Shown piece by piece: positions 50,846 through 60,025 of a stretch of DNA of 64,000 bases. The stretch's first letter is position 1, and the number at the start of each line of letters is the position of its first letter. The stretch spans positions 930,001 to 994,000 of the forward strand of contig NZ_JADBEB010000001.1 of the NCBI RefSeq assembly GCF_014874095.1, given 5' to 3'. The DNA is from Plantactinospora soyae (GTDB lineage Bacteria; Actinomycetota; Actinomycetes; Mycobacteriales; Micromonosporaceae). A model generated the notes under the pieces. That model saw only the letters and a list, made by a program, of their open reading frames with translations, was not told the DNA's origin and did not search any database. Both the position numbers and the translations under genes were made by a program.

Positions 50846-52246
50846 TTAACGTCCCGGCACGCTCGTGGTGCGATGGAGCGTGCCGCGGAGCGCTTCGGTC
50901 CACGACCGTGGCAGGTCGAAGTACGACATGTGATGACCGGGAAAGACCACCAGCGGTACGTCGAGGCGCTCGGCGAGAATCCCGGCGGGCCGGCCGTAGT
51001 ACCTGTTGGTGGCCTGGGTGGTCACGCCGACCGCAGGGACGATGGGCACCTTGCCGGCCTTGAGCGCCACGAGGTCGGGCCGGTAGCTGACGAAGTCCTG
51101 CATCTCCTGTTCGACGAAGTAGGCCTGGCTCTCCGCCGTGCGGGTGCTGAAGTCTGCCGGGATGCTGCCGTAGGCGGCGAAGGGGAGGCCGACCGGCATG
51201 GAGAACATGAACATGCCTGCCTCGGCACCGAAGAGACGCGATGTGCGACCGACGGCGGCGAAGAACGCGAGCGACTTGCGGTCCGGCTCAAGGGCGATCA
51301 TCGGCGGTTCGTGGGCGATGACGGCGGTGACGGCCTCGGGGTAGCGGGCGGCCAGTTCGAGCGCGATTATCGCGCCCGCGCTGTTGCCGAAGACGATGGC
51401 GGTGTCGTGTCCGGCCGCCCGGAGCACGGCCAGCGCGTCGCGGGCCTGCTGGGCGATGTCGAAGCTGGTCGTGTTGCGGGTACTGCGGGAGTGGCCCCGC
51501 CGGTCGTAGGTGATGACCTGGTACTCGTCGGCCAGCAATGCCGCCGGATAGGTGTAGAAGCCCGCATCGCCCTGGGCTCCGCCGATCATCAGCAGGGGTG
51601 GGCCTGATCCCCGTACCTCGAAGTAGAGGTTGTCACCTTCGGTGGCGACCCTGCCGGTGCGGACCGGAACCCGTACGGCCCGAGTGCGGGCCTCGGCCAG
51701 GTCGTTCGCGGCGTATCCGGTCACGGTGCTGGTGGTCATGGCAGCGGCTCCGAGGGCCACTACCAGGGCGAGCGCCAGGCCGATTCCCAGGCTGGCCCTC
51801 GCAAGGCGTCCGCGCGGGTGGTCGCGCAGTGACAGCAGCACGATCGCCAGGAACACCGCGGCGGCGGGAACGAGCGGAGCGGCCAGCACGGCGGGGGTGA
51901 TCCGCTCGTGCGGTACCACGGCGAAGTAGAGGTTCAGCACGGCGCAGAGCGCGGCGCCTTTCGCCGGTACGGCCAGCCACGGCTGGTGTGGCCAGTGGGA
52001 CTCCCGCGTGCGGATCAGCCGAGGCAGCGTCCAGCCGCAGACCGCAGCGGCGGGCAGCATCGTCAGTGCGACGTGCAGCCACCGCTTGTCGTGGTCGAGG
52101 AACCAGGCGAGATCGCCGAGCACCTCCACCAGGAACACGGCGTTGACGGCGAGTGCCGCCGCGCACCGCCATCGGGTCGGTCTGCTGCCGACGATCAACC
52201 ACAGTGCCGGCATGAGTAGCAGTGCTGGGCCGTCAAGTCCGTACAT
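50846..52246 (-). CDS. Alpha/beta hydrolase with N-terminal membrane domain
   Basis: Protein of 466 residues. The first 195 residues hold five or six hydrophobic helices (LDGPALLLMPALWLIVGS, WLHVALTMLPAAAVCGW, LAAPLVPAAAVFLAIVLL, ASLGIGLALALVVALGAAA). The alpha/beta-hydrolase domain then shows GSGPPLLMIGGAQGDAGFYT (oxyanion region), VITYDRRGHSRS, IVFGNSAGAIIALELAARYP with the nucleophile Ser, and FPGHHMSYFDLP with the His. ATG 52246 is preferred (GGAG upstream); the longer TTG start at 52261 is not. It forms an operon with the TetR gene. Confidence 0.82.
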   Translation of the reverse strand: MYGLDGPALLLMPALWLIVGSRPTRWRCAAALAVNAVFLVEVLGDLAWFLDHDKRWLHVALTMLPAAAVCGWTLPRLIRTRESHWPHQPWLAVPAKGAALCAVLNLYFAVVPHERITPAVLAAPLVPAAAVFLAIVLLSLRDHPRGRLARASLGIGLALALVVALGAAAMTTSTVTGYAANDLAEARTRAVRVPVRTGRVATEGDNLYFEVRGSGPPLLMIGGAQGDAGFYTYPAALLADEYQVITYDRRGHSRSTRNTTSFDIAQQARDALAVLRAAGHDTAIVFGNSAGAIIALELAARYPEAVTAVIAHEPPMIALEPDRKSLAFFAAVGRTSRLFGAEAGMFMFSMPVGLPFAAYGSIPADFSTRTAESQAYFVEQEMQDFVSYRPDLVALKAGKVPIVPAVGVTTQATNRYYGRPAGILAERLDVPLVVFPGHHMSYFDLPRSWTEALRGTLHRTTSVPGR

Positions 52247-52284
52247 GGGCGGAGTCTCCAAGTCCTCACGGGATGGGACCGCAG

Positions 52285-52317
52285 GGCTACACCGTATAGT
52301 AAGGCTACGCCGTATAG
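52285..52317 (-). promoter_or_regulatory. Promoter region with two 15-bp direct repeats, likely TetR sites
   Basis: GGCTACACCGTATAG (52285-52299) and GGCTACGCCGTATAG (52303-52317) are repeats 18 bp apart, differing at one base, 39 bases upstream of the hydrolase start. CTATACGG-type -10 elements are within. Tandem sites this close suggest cooperative binding by the neighbouring TetR protein. Confidence 0.6.
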
Positions 52318-52469
52318 CAGGCCCGGCTCTGCTCCGTCAGCAGTCGCTTCCTGTCCACTCGGCCGGAGTCGGGACATCCACGACGGACAACGAGGGTGTG
52401 GGGTCCCCACCCGGGAGCCGCACACTGCTCGATGGAAGCCACGGCGACGGACGGAAAGGACCCCCGACG

Positions 52470-52763
52470 ATGCGGTTGACTGCTGACTCCGGCGCTCTGT
52501 TCGGCACGCGCGAGGCCGTACCCGCCGGGGCCGAGTTGGAGGCGATGGCCGACGTCGCCGACCGGCACGTACCCCTGAACGGCCACTGCCCGAGCTGCGA
52601 CTGCGCGGTGGGCGAGTCGGGATGGTGCTGGATCCGTGAAGTCGCCGAGCGACGACTGAGTGGCGCCGTACCAGCCCGGAACGAGCTGTCCACGCGGACG
52701 GGCCCGCATCCGCCCGCAGAGTCATCCGGAAGGAACCTGCGTGACATCTGGCGACGTGGTTGA
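52470..52763 (+). CDS. Small zinc-ribbon-like hypothetical protein
   Basis: Product of 97 residues with GGAAAGGA upstream. NGHCPSCDCAVGESGWCWIR has four Cys in a zinc-knuckle-like array. LRDIWRRG closes the chain. Such short Cys-rich proteins are frequent in this group of actinobacteria; no function is known. It overlaps the next gene by 23 bases. Confidence 0.6.
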   Translation: MRLTADSGALFGTREAVPAGAELEAMADVADRHVPLNGHCPSCDCAVGESGWCWIREVAERRLSGAVPARNELSTRTGPHPPAESSGRNLRDIWRRG

Positions 52764-52917
52764 GGGCGCCGAGCCACCGCGCGCTCCGGACCCGGAGTGC
52801 GGCGCGGCCGACCCGACGAACGGCCACACCTGTGTACTGCCGCCCGGTCACCACCGGGCGCACCGCGACGAGGAGATGCGGGGCTGGTGGAGCGACTCGA
52901 CTCCCGAGAGGCATTGA
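52741..52917 (+). CDS. Small hypothetical protein with Cys/His motif
   Basis: Product of 58 residues from GTG 52741 (GGAAGGAACC upstream). The core CGAADPTNGHTCVLPPGHHR followed by AHRDEE resembles small actinobacterial proteins with a CxLPxGHxxxH motif, probably zinc-binding. Overlapped by the next reading frame; the three small genes form one cluster. Confidence 0.55.
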   Translation: MTSGDVVEGAEPPRAPDPECGAADPTNGHTCVLPPGHHRAHRDEEMRGWWSDSTPERH

Positions 52918-53150
52918 TTCTCACTGGCCACCTGGACGTCGCGGCCGGTGGTGAACCGATTCCACCCGAGGTCGTCTGGACACACCTGGTCGAGGTGCTA
53001 CGGCGGCATCGGATGATCGGCGGGTTATGTCAGGCGTGCGGCGAGCGGGCCGGTCCGGAGGGCCGGTGCTTCAAGGGCGCGGTGGCGATGGAATGGTGCC
53101 GGCAAAACCCATTGCCGCTCCCCGATCCCCCGGCATCGGACCACCCCTGA
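52887..53150 (+). CDS. Small Cys-containing hypothetical protein
   Basis: Product of 87 residues, start VERLDSREALILTGHLDVAA. IGGLCQACGERAGPEGRCFK provides three Cys with a possible partner (AMEWCRQN). PPEVVWTHLVEVLRRHRMIG is a helix. The start is uncertain; an earlier in-frame start exists. The function is unknown. It is the third of three small genes between nuoI and nuoH. Confidence 0.5.
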   Translation: MERLDSREALILTGHLDVAAGGEPIPPEVVWTHLVEVLRRHRMIGGLCQACGERAGPEGRCFKGAVAMEWCRQNPLPLPDPPASDHP

Positions 53151-53170
53151 GTTCCGAGGCCGAAAGTCGA

Positions 53171-53230
53171 GATCCGGGGTCGTGGAGTCGGACCGTCGCG
53201 GCAACGACGGCCCGACTCCACGATCCCGGA
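53171..53230. terminator. Long hairpin between the small genes and nuoH
   Basis: A GATCCGGGGTCGTGGAGTC arm pairs with the GACTCCACGATCCCGGAC side (minor mismatches). It lies just after both convergent 3' ends and probably terminates both directions. Confidence 0.65.
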
Positions 53231-53277
53231 CCGATCGGGTAGCGGTCGCCGCAGGGGGCGCTGGCCGGATGTGCCAG

Positions 53278-54246
53278 TCAGTCGAGGGCCAGTCGGACTC
53301 CGACGGTCAGGACGAGCTGCGCGAGCGCCACCGGCACCAGTACCAGCCAGCAGAGCCGCTGCAACTGGTCCTCCCGCAGACGCGGGTACGTCACCCGGAA
53401 CCAGATGATCACGAACGAGACCAGGAACACCTTGATCAGGGTCCAGAGCCAGCCGAGGTACTCGTCGCCGAACGGCCCCTGCCAGCCGCCGAGGAAGAGC
53501 ACGGTGGTCAGCGCGGCGATCACCACGATCCCGACGTACTCGGCTAGCAGGAAGAACGCGAACCGCAGGCCGGTGTACTCGGTCATGTACCCGAAGACCA
53601 GCTCGGAGTCGGCGATCGGCATGTCGAACGGCGGGCGGCGGATCTCGGCGACCCCGGCGATGAAGAAGACGATCATCGCTGGCGCCTGCCAGAGCAGCCA
53701 CCACGGCTCCCAGGCGGTGACGATGCCGGGCAGGCTCAACGTACCGGCGGCCATCGCCACGCTGGCCGCCGCGAGCACCAGCGGCAGTTCGTAGCCGAGC
53801 AGCTGTGCCGCGCCCCGGATCCCACCGAGCAGGCTGTACTTGTTGGCCGAGGCCCAGGCCGACATCAGTACGGCCACCACCCCGATCCCCACCACCGCGA
53901 GCACGAAGAACAGCCCGATGTCCAGCGGCTGCCCGACCAGGTCGTTCGGGCCGAGCGGGATGACCAGCAGGGCCAGCAGGTACGGCACCAGCGCCACCAC
54001 GGGCGCGAGCCGGAACACCGCCCGGTCCGCCTCCCGGGGCGTGATGTCCTCCTTCTGCACGAACTTGACCCCGTCGGCGATGAGCTGGGCCCAGCCGTGG
54101 AACCCGCCCGCGTACATCGGGCCGAGCCGGCCCTGCATGTGCGCCATCACCTTGTGTTCGGCCTGCCCCACGACCAGCGGCAGGATCAGGAACGCGGCGA
54201 CCACCCCGCCGACCCGGATCAGCAACTCCAGCCAGAGCGGCATCAC
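53278..54246 (-). CDS. nuoH: NADH-quinone oxidoreductase subunit H
   Basis: Eight-helix subunit of 322 residues forming the quinone chamber. AHMQGRLGPMYAGGFHGWAQ and DGVKFVQKEDITPREADRAV line the entry; EIRRPPFDMPIADSELVFGY then MTEYTGLRFAFFLLAEY is the conserved loop with the proton-channel acids. ATGA overlap with nuoC: nuoD, normally between them, is missing. Confidence 0.94.
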   Translation of the reverse strand: MMPLWLELLIRVGGVVAAFLILPLVVGQAEHKVMAHMQGRLGPMYAGGFHGWAQLIADGVKFVQKEDITPREADRAVFRLAPVVALVPYLLALLVIPLGPNDLVGQPLDIGLFFVLAVVGIGVVAVLMSAWASANKYSLLGGIRGAAQLLGYELPLVLAAASVAMAAGTLSLPGIVTAWEPWWLLWQAPAMIVFFIAGVAEIRRPPFDMPIADSELVFGYMTEYTGLRFAFFLLAEYVGIVVIAALTTVLFLGGWQGPFGDEYLGWLWTLIKVFLVSFVIIWFRVTYPRLREDQLQRLCWLVLVPVALAQLVLTVGVRLALD

Positions 54247-55106
54247 GAACCTCCGCTGCCGTCGGTACCGCCGGGCTGAACCGGCCGCTCCGGCTCCCGC
54301 TCAGTTTCAGCTCCGGACGCGGACGGAGTCGAGGGCGAGGACTCGGGTGGGGACGGGCGTCTGGGCGGGCCGGCCGGAGGACGGCGCCGGGCCGGCCGCT
54401 CCGGCGGGCTCTCGGTTCCGGGTACGGCCGCCGCCGGTCCCCATTCACCCGGAGCCGGTACGCCCGGCGGGCGCATCGCCTGCCGACGCGTCGTACCGGC
54501 CTCGGACTCGCCGGGCTCCTTCGCGCCTGGCCAGGCCTTCGCGACCCGGGAGGCGAGGACGAACTCCTTGCGCAGCGGATGCCCCTCGAACTCCGGCGGC
54601 AGCAGCAGCGGGGCGAGATCGGGATGTCCCTCGAAGTCGATGCCGAACATCTCGTGGGTCTCCCGCTCGTGCCAGGCCGCCCCGGGGAACAGGTCCACCA
54701 CCGACGGGACGGTGGCGGCGTCCCGGGGTACCCGGGTCCGGAGCAGTACGCCGTGCCGGTGCGCGGTCGACCAGAGGTGTACGACAATGTCGAACCCGTC
54801 GGCCAGCTCGTCGACGGCGGAGAGCCAGTCGAAGAAGTCGCAGGCCAGCTCGGCATCGTCCCGGGCGGCCTGGACGGCGTCCCGCCAACCGGCCGGCGGA
54901 ACGTCCACGGTCGCCCGCGCGTACGCCTGGCCGCCGGACTGGCCGACGGTGACCGGCGCCTGCGCGCCCGCGTCCCCCTCGGCCTCGGCGTGCGCCTCCA
55001 CGGCTGGCCCAGCGGGCGTCGCGGCCGGGGCCGTGGGCGTGGCCTCCCTCGCGCCCGGCTGGGCGAGCAGGGCGGCCAACCGGTTACCGACCTGTTCCGG
55101 CGTCAT
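54243..55106 (-). CDS. nuoC: NADH-quinone oxidoreductase subunit C with long low-complexity ends
   Basis: Peripheral-arm subunit, 287 residues. The core (about 75-200) includes ACDFFDWLSAVDELADGFDI, LFPGAAWHERETHEMFGIDF and EGHPDLAPLLLPPEFEGHPL then RKEF, the NuoC signature. The N-terminal 70 residues are Ala/Pro-rich and the C-terminal 85 are Pro/Arg/Ser-rich, both longer than usual. Overlaps nuoH by 4 bases. Confidence 0.92.
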   Translation of the reverse strand: MTPEQVGNRLAALLAQPGAREATPTAPAATPAGPAVEAHAEAEGDAGAQAPVTVGQSGGQAYARATVDVPPAGWRDAVQAARDDAELACDFFDWLSAVDELADGFDIVVHLWSTAHRHGVLLRTRVPRDAATVPSVVDLFPGAAWHERETHEMFGIDFEGHPDLAPLLLPPEFEGHPLRKEFVLASRVAKAWPGAKEPGESEAGTTRRQAMRPPGVPAPGEWGPAAAVPGTESPPERPARRRPPAGPPRRPSPPESSPSTPSASGAETEREPERPVQPGGTDGSGGS

Positions 55107-55255
55107 GCCCGCGATCCTATGGCCATCCGGCCCGGACGTCGCCGGCCATCGACCGGCAGAGCCGGCCGGATCGCGTCGACCTCGCCTCGGCGCGGTGCCA
55201 GATTGCCGTGCCACAAAGCCCGGTTCGGGCGTACCGGGCAGGTCGGCAGGGAAGA

Positions 55256-56311
55256 ATGAGCCGGGTGCGCGCGATAACCGTTACTCCGGGTACGCCCCAC
55301 TCGGTACGGCTGGTCGAGGACTTTCCCGAGCCGGACACCGCCGAGGGTGCGGTGCTGGTCGAGGCGATCGCGGTCGGCGTCTGCGGCACCGACCACGAGA
55401 TCATCCGTGGTGAGTACGGCGAGCCGGCGCCCGGCTCGACCGACCTGGTACTCGGGCACGAGTCGCTCGGCCGGGTCGTCGAGGACTCCAGCGGGGCGCT
55501 GTCCCCGGGTGACGTGGTCGCCGGGATCGTGCGCTACCCCGATCCCGTGCCCTGCACCAACTGTGCGGTCGGCGAATGGGACATGTGCCGTAACGGCCAG
55601 TACACCGAGCACGGCATCAAGGGGTTGCAGGGCTTCGCCCGGGACCGGTGGCGGATCCCGCCGAAGTTCGCCGTACGGCTCGACCCGAAGCTGGCCGAGT
55701 TGGGCATGCTGCTCGAACCGACCAGCGTGGTGGCGAAGGCGTGGGAGCACATCGAACGGATCGGCAGCCGGGCCACCTGGGAGCCGAGGACCGTACTGGT
55801 CGCCGGCGCGGGGCCGATCGGCCTGCTCGCCGCCCTGCTCGCCGCGCAGCGCGGCCTGGAGGTGCACGTGCTGAACCGGTCGGCCAACGGCGAGAAGCCG
55901 GCGCTGGTGGAAGCCCTCGGCGGCCAGTTCCACACCGGCACCGTCCACGAGCTGGGGCGCGAGTTCGACATCGTGCTGGAGTGCACCGGCGCGCCGCCGG
56001 TGGTCCTGGACTCGATGTGCCAGGCCGCCCCGAACGGCATCGTCTGCCTCACCGGCGTCTCGTCGGGCGGCCGGACGATCGACTTCGACGCGGGCGCGCT
56101 CAACCGGGCGCTGGTGCTGGAGAACAACGTCGTCTTCGGCACCGTGAACGCCAACCGCCGACACTGGGAGTCGGCCGCCGAGGCGCTGGCCGCCGCCGAC
56201 CCCGCCTGGCTCAGCCGGATGATCACCCGACGGGTTCCGGTCAGCGCGTGGTCCGAGGCGTACAGCCCGCAGGCCGACGACATCAAGGTCGTCCTCGACT
56301 TCGAGCAGTGA
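55256..56311 (+). CDS. Zinc-dependent medium-chain dehydrogenase, glucose 1-dehydrogenase type
   Basis: NAD(P)-dependent alcohol/sugar dehydrogenase of 351 residues. GVCGTDHEIIRGEYG gives the catalytic Cys and following Asp/His; VLGHESLGRV the catalytic His-Glu. PCTNCAVGEWDMC is the structural zinc loop. VLVAGAGPIGLLAALLAAQR is the Rossmann motif. The motif order and C-terminal NRRHWESAAEALAAAD match archaeal-type glucose dehydrogenases; other sugar substrates are possible. It lies opposite nuoC in the gap that splits the nuo locus. Confidence 0.85.
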   Translation: MSRVRAITVTPGTPHSVRLVEDFPEPDTAEGAVLVEAIAVGVCGTDHEIIRGEYGEPAPGSTDLVLGHESLGRVVEDSSGALSPGDVVAGIVRYPDPVPCTNCAVGEWDMCRNGQYTEHGIKGLQGFARDRWRIPPKFAVRLDPKLAELGMLLEPTSVVAKAWEHIERIGSRATWEPRTVLVAGAGPIGLLAALLAAQRGLEVHVLNRSANGEKPALVEALGGQFHTGTVHELGREFDIVLECTGAPPVVLDSMCQAAPNGIVCLTGVSSGGRTIDFDAGALNRALVLENNVVFGTVNANRRHWESAAEALAAADPAWLSRMITRRVPVSAWSEAYSPQADDIKVVLDFEQ

Positions 56312-56326
56312 CCAGCGGGGGTGGCG

Positions 56327-58528
56327 TTATTCGCCGGCCGGTTGGAGCGCGTCGACCGTACCGGCCATCACCCGCAGCAGTTCCTCGTCCTCGGTGACCT
56401 GGCTGCTGCCCGAGCCGCTGTCCCGGGCGGTGTGCCGACGGGGCCGGGCCTGCTCGGCCCGGAGCAACGGCAACGCGGCCGCGGCCGGCGGGCCGATCTC
56501 CGCCCAGATCGTCGCCACCGTCGTCCGGGTGTACTGGTTGCGGTCCCAGAGTGCCGCCAGCACCGGCAGGACGGCGTCGGCGTCCCCGGCGACCCGCCAG
56601 AGTGCCTGCGCGACGCGCAGGTGCAGCCAACCGTGCGGGTCCGGCCCCGCCAGCAGGACACGGAGCCGGGGAAGGTGACCGGCGGCGGCCGGCCCGATCT
56701 CGGCGATCTCGACGGCCGCCGCCGTCACGTCGTACTGGTCGCCGTCGAGGAACCGGCCGAGCACCGGAAGCACCGGCACCGGATCTCCGGTGATCCGGTA
56801 CAGCGCCGAGACGGTGGCGAGCGCCAGGCCCCGTTCCGGCGCGTCGAGCAGCGGTCGCAGCACCGGCACGGCGTCGTGCGCGGCCGGGCCGAGCCGCCCG
56901 AGAGGCCGGATCACGTACTCGTGCGTGGCCAGCGGCAGCAGTTCCGGCAGGGCCGCCGCGCCGGCCGGGCCGAAGCTGCATACCGCGCACGTCAGGTCCT
57001 GGCGGCGGACGGCGAGATCGGCGGCCGACTCGGGCAGGGTGCGCAGCTGATGCCGGATCAGCGGCAGCAGTGCGACGGCGGTCGGACCGAGGGAACTCAC
57101 CGCGGCGCCGACGTCCTTCGGCGGATCGTCGCGCTCCAACGCCCAGCGCAGCGGCGGCACCGCCCGTGGATCGCCGAGCTCGGCGAGGGCGAGCAGTGTG
57201 TCGCCGACGGTGGGCGCGTGGCTCGGCCACACCGTGATCCAGGCAGGTGGGCAGGCGTCCCGGCGGTGCGACTCCTCGGGTGCCGCGCCGGCCACGCTCT
57301 CGGCGAGCACGTCGACCACCGGCCGGTTCAGCTCACCGAGGTGGACGAGTGCCCGGCCCGCCGCCCGGGAGAGCCGTGGATTCGGGTCCGACAACTGCCG
57401 GCCGATCGCGGCGACGAGGTCCCGGTAGTCGCCCCGCCAGCCGTCGATGAGATTGCCGGCGGCCCGGACCGCGTCCAGCCGACGTTCCCAGTCGGACGAC
57501 CGGAGCAGGGCGCCGAGGAGCTGGATCCGGTCCGGCACCCGGTCACCGAGGGACCGGCTCAGGTCGCTGACGGCCGGCCCGAGCCGTGGGCTGTGCCGGC
57601 CGGCGACATCGGCTTCACGAAGCTCGCGGACGGCGCCGAGCAGAGTGTCGGTGTGGAATCCGGCCGGCTCGGGAACCGGCCCGTCCGGCCGGTACGCCGC
57701 GTCGAGCAGGGCGAGGGCGCGCGGCACCAGGTCGGCGGGCAACATGGCCGGCGTTCCGCCGCTGACCGCGGTAAGGGCGGCCAGCCGCAACGCCGGCTCG
57801 ACGCGACCACCGACCGCCGGATCGACGGACGCTTCGGCCGGGCCGGCGAGCGCCGGCTCTGTCGCGCCGCCGACGAGGTCGACGAGCCACTCCGTCGCCG
57901 CCCGCAACTCGGGCTCGTCCACGCTGGTCAGTTGGCCGGCGGCGGCCCGGCGGACGAGCGTACCGACCGTTTCGACCAGGGCGGTCCGGGCTTCGGGATC
58001 CCGTTCGACCGGCAGCCGTCGCCGCAGCGTGTCGAGCACCCGGGGCGCCTCGGCCCGGCACACCAGCAGCGCCTCGGGCACGGCTCGGCGGACTTCCGGA
58101 TCCGGGTCGACGAGCAGGTCCAGGAACACCGGGTGGCCGGCCGCGACCGCCTGCTGGGCCCGCCGGTAGTTGTCCGCCCAGTCCTCCGCGTCCTCCCCGT
58201 AGTGGTCCGTGTCGGCCGCGATCGACCTGGCCAGTTCCTCCGGGTCGTCGACCTCGGCGCAGCCGATGCTGGCGAGCAGCGCCACGATCGGGCCCCGGCC
58301 GGGCCCACCCGGCCGGGTGACCGCCTCGAAGAGGTACGGGACGCAGGCGAGCGTGCACTCGTAGACATCACCCTGGTGGTGCACTGCGCCGTGCATCCCG
58401 TCGAGGGCCGTCTCGCGGACCGCGGGATCGTCGGAAACCAGTCCCCGCAGCAGCTCGGGCACCTCGACGGCCGGCCCGTACGCGTGATGCATCGACGCCC
58501 AGTCGATCTCGTCCAGTCCCGCGAACAC
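56327..58528 (-). CDS. HEAT-repeat protein
   Basis: Alpha-solenoid of 733 residues. Almost all of it is tandem helix pairs such as DDPAVRETALDGMHGAVHHQ, DPDPEVRRAVPEALLVCRAE, ELGDPRAVPPLRWALERDDP and DGWLHLRVAQALWRVAGD-like units. GTG start. It has no enzyme motif, membrane helix or signal peptide and probably acts as a protein-binding scaffold. The target is unknown. It lies between the dehydrogenase and the DUF2252 gene. Confidence 0.8.
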   Translation of the reverse strand: MFAGLDEIDWASMHHAYGPAVEVPELLRGLVSDDPAVRETALDGMHGAVHHQGDVYECTLACVPYLFEAVTRPGGPGRGPIVALLASIGCAEVDDPEELARSIAADTDHYGEDAEDWADNYRRAQQAVAAGHPVFLDLLVDPDPEVRRAVPEALLVCRAEAPRVLDTLRRRLPVERDPEARTALVETVGTLVRRAAAGQLTSVDEPELRAATEWLVDLVGGATEPALAGPAEASVDPAVGGRVEPALRLAALTAVSGGTPAMLPADLVPRALALLDAAYRPDGPVPEPAGFHTDTLLGAVRELREADVAGRHSPRLGPAVSDLSRSLGDRVPDRIQLLGALLRSSDWERRLDAVRAAGNLIDGWRGDYRDLVAAIGRQLSDPNPRLSRAAGRALVHLGELNRPVVDVLAESVAGAAPEESHRRDACPPAWITVWPSHAPTVGDTLLALAELGDPRAVPPLRWALERDDPPKDVGAAVSSLGPTAVALLPLIRHQLRTLPESAADLAVRRQDLTCAVCSFGPAGAAALPELLPLATHEYVIRPLGRLGPAAHDAVPVLRPLLDAPERGLALATVSALYRITGDPVPVLPVLGRFLDGDQYDVTAAAVEIAEIGPAAAGHLPRLRVLLAGPDPHGWLHLRVAQALWRVAGDADAVLPVLAALWDRNQYTRTTVATIWAEIGPPAAAALPLLRAEQARPRRHTARDSGSGSSQVTEDEELLRVMAGTVDALQPAGE

Positions 58529-58622
58529 GTCGCCCCCGCCCGGTCGCCACCAATCCGATCGGCGGATCCTAACGAGCGCGACCGACAGGAACGCCCCCTC
58601 GCGACCCCGGCGGCGTCGGGAC

Positions 58623-59939
58623 TCAGATCCCCGGCAGCTGGCCGTTGCGGAACAGGTCCACGAAGATCTGGTGGTCCTGCCGGGCCCGTGCCCCGTACGC
58701 GTGCGCGAACTCGACCAGGTGCGCCACGAAGCCGTCCTCGTCGGTCTCGACCGAGGCGACGATCGCCTCCTCGGTGGAGAAGTCGACCAGATCGTGACTC
58801 GACTCGTCGTCGGCCACCGAGTGCATCCGGGCCACCGCCCGACCCAGGTCGCCGAGGACGCCGGCCAGTTCCTCCGGCTCGTTGACGTCGGACCAGTCCA
58901 GGTCGGCGGCGTACGGGGAGACCTCGGCGACGAGCTGCCCGTGCCCGTCCAGCTCGGTGAAGCCCAGCCACGGGTCCGCGTGCGCCTGCAAGGCCCGCTG
59001 CGACTCGGCCGTACGGTGACCCTGGTGCCGGAAGTAGCCGCGTACGCCCTCGTCGTCGACGTACCGGGCGACCGCCGGCACCTGGGCGCGCTTCATGTAG
59101 ATGACCACGTCGTTCTCCAGCGCCTGGGTGTGCCCCTCCAGCAGCAGGTTGTACGACGGCAGCCCGGCCGAGCCGATTCCGACGCCCTTACGCAGCACCA
59201 CGTCCTTGATGTGCACGGCCACCGGCCGGATGTCCGCAGTCGCCGGTGGCAGGGTGTTCAGATAGTGCTCGAACGCCTCGATCACGCCGGCCCGGACCTC
59301 GCGGTCGACCTCGTACACCCCGTCGCCGAGGGAGAACCGGCGCTCGTACTGGTCGATGGTGGTCTGCGCGGCGAGCAGGTCGACCCGGGTGCTGAGCCGG
59401 GCCTGCTGGAGCACCCGCCGCAGCACGCCGTCGGCGTTGTCCAGCATGATCGACCCGATCGCGTCGTCCCCGCCGCTGGCGATGGCCCGCAGCTCGGTGA
59501 GGTACGCGGTGGCGAACCGGGTGACCAGGTCGCCGATCGCGGTGTCGGAGAGCGCCTTGCCGTACCCGAGCAGGGCGACGCTGGCCGCGAACCGCTTCAG
59601 ATCCCAGGAGAACGGCCCGACGTACGCCTCGTCGAAGTCGTTCACGTTGAAGACCAGTTGGCCGGAGCCGTTCATGTACGTGCCGAAGTTCTCGGCGTGC
59701 AGGTCCCCGTGGATCCACACCCGGCTGGTCCGGGCGTCGAGGAACCGGTCGTCGGCGAACTCGCCGGACAGGTCGGCGTAGAAGACCGACGCGCTGCCCC
59801 GGTAGAAGGCGAACGGTGAGGCGGCCATCTTCCGGAACTTGCGCCGGAACGCAGCGGGATCGACGGCAATGGAGTCGCCGAATTCGGCGATCAAGACGTC
59901 GACCAGCCACTCCGCTCGCCGTTCGGTGTCGTCGGTCAT
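58623..59939 (-). CDS. DUF2252 protein (kinase-like fold)
   Basis: Protein of 438 residues. RRKFRKMAASPFAFYRGSAS, VWIHGDLHAENFGTYMNGSG and LVFNVNDFDEAYVGPFSWDL, RFAASVALLGYGKALSD, and the later VVLRKGVGIGSAGLPSYNLL are the conserved DUF2252 blocks. HGDLHxxNFG and NDFDE resemble the catalytic and metal-binding motifs of aminoglycoside-phosphotransferase-like kinases, so a kinase activity is possible but unproven. Single gene, no operon partner. Confidence 0.9.
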   Translation of the reverse strand: MTDDTERRAEWLVDVLIAEFGDSIAVDPAAFRRKFRKMAASPFAFYRGSASVFYADLSGEFADDRFLDARTSRVWIHGDLHAENFGTYMNGSGQLVFNVNDFDEAYVGPFSWDLKRFAASVALLGYGKALSDTAIGDLVTRFATAYLTELRAIASGGDDAIGSIMLDNADGVLRRVLQQARLSTRVDLLAAQTTIDQYERRFSLGDGVYEVDREVRAGVIEAFEHYLNTLPPATADIRPVAVHIKDVVLRKGVGIGSAGLPSYNLLLEGHTQALENDVVIYMKRAQVPAVARYVDDEGVRGYFRHQGHRTAESQRALQAHADPWLGFTELDGHGQLVAEVSPYAADLDWSDVNEPEELAGVLGDLGRAVARMHSVADDESSHDLVDFSTEEAIVASVETDEDGFVAHLVEFAHAYGARARQDHQIFVDLFRNGQLPGI

Positions 59940-60025
59940 GATCCGCAGGTTAGACCTGCCGCTCCACCGGCGGCTGTGGCCTGGCTAACCGACCCGCTGT
60001 GTCCTGCCTAACCGGCCCGGCTGGG

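Noticed and set aside
52247-52261. Upstream TTG start for the membrane hydrolase
   Set aside because: It would place the start on the GGAG that serves ATG 52246 at good spacing.
56321-58885. An 854-codon open frame on the + strand opposite the HEAT-repeat gene
   Set aside because: Same GC-frame shadow. The minus-strand product has regular helix pairs; the plus-strand one has no domain pattern.
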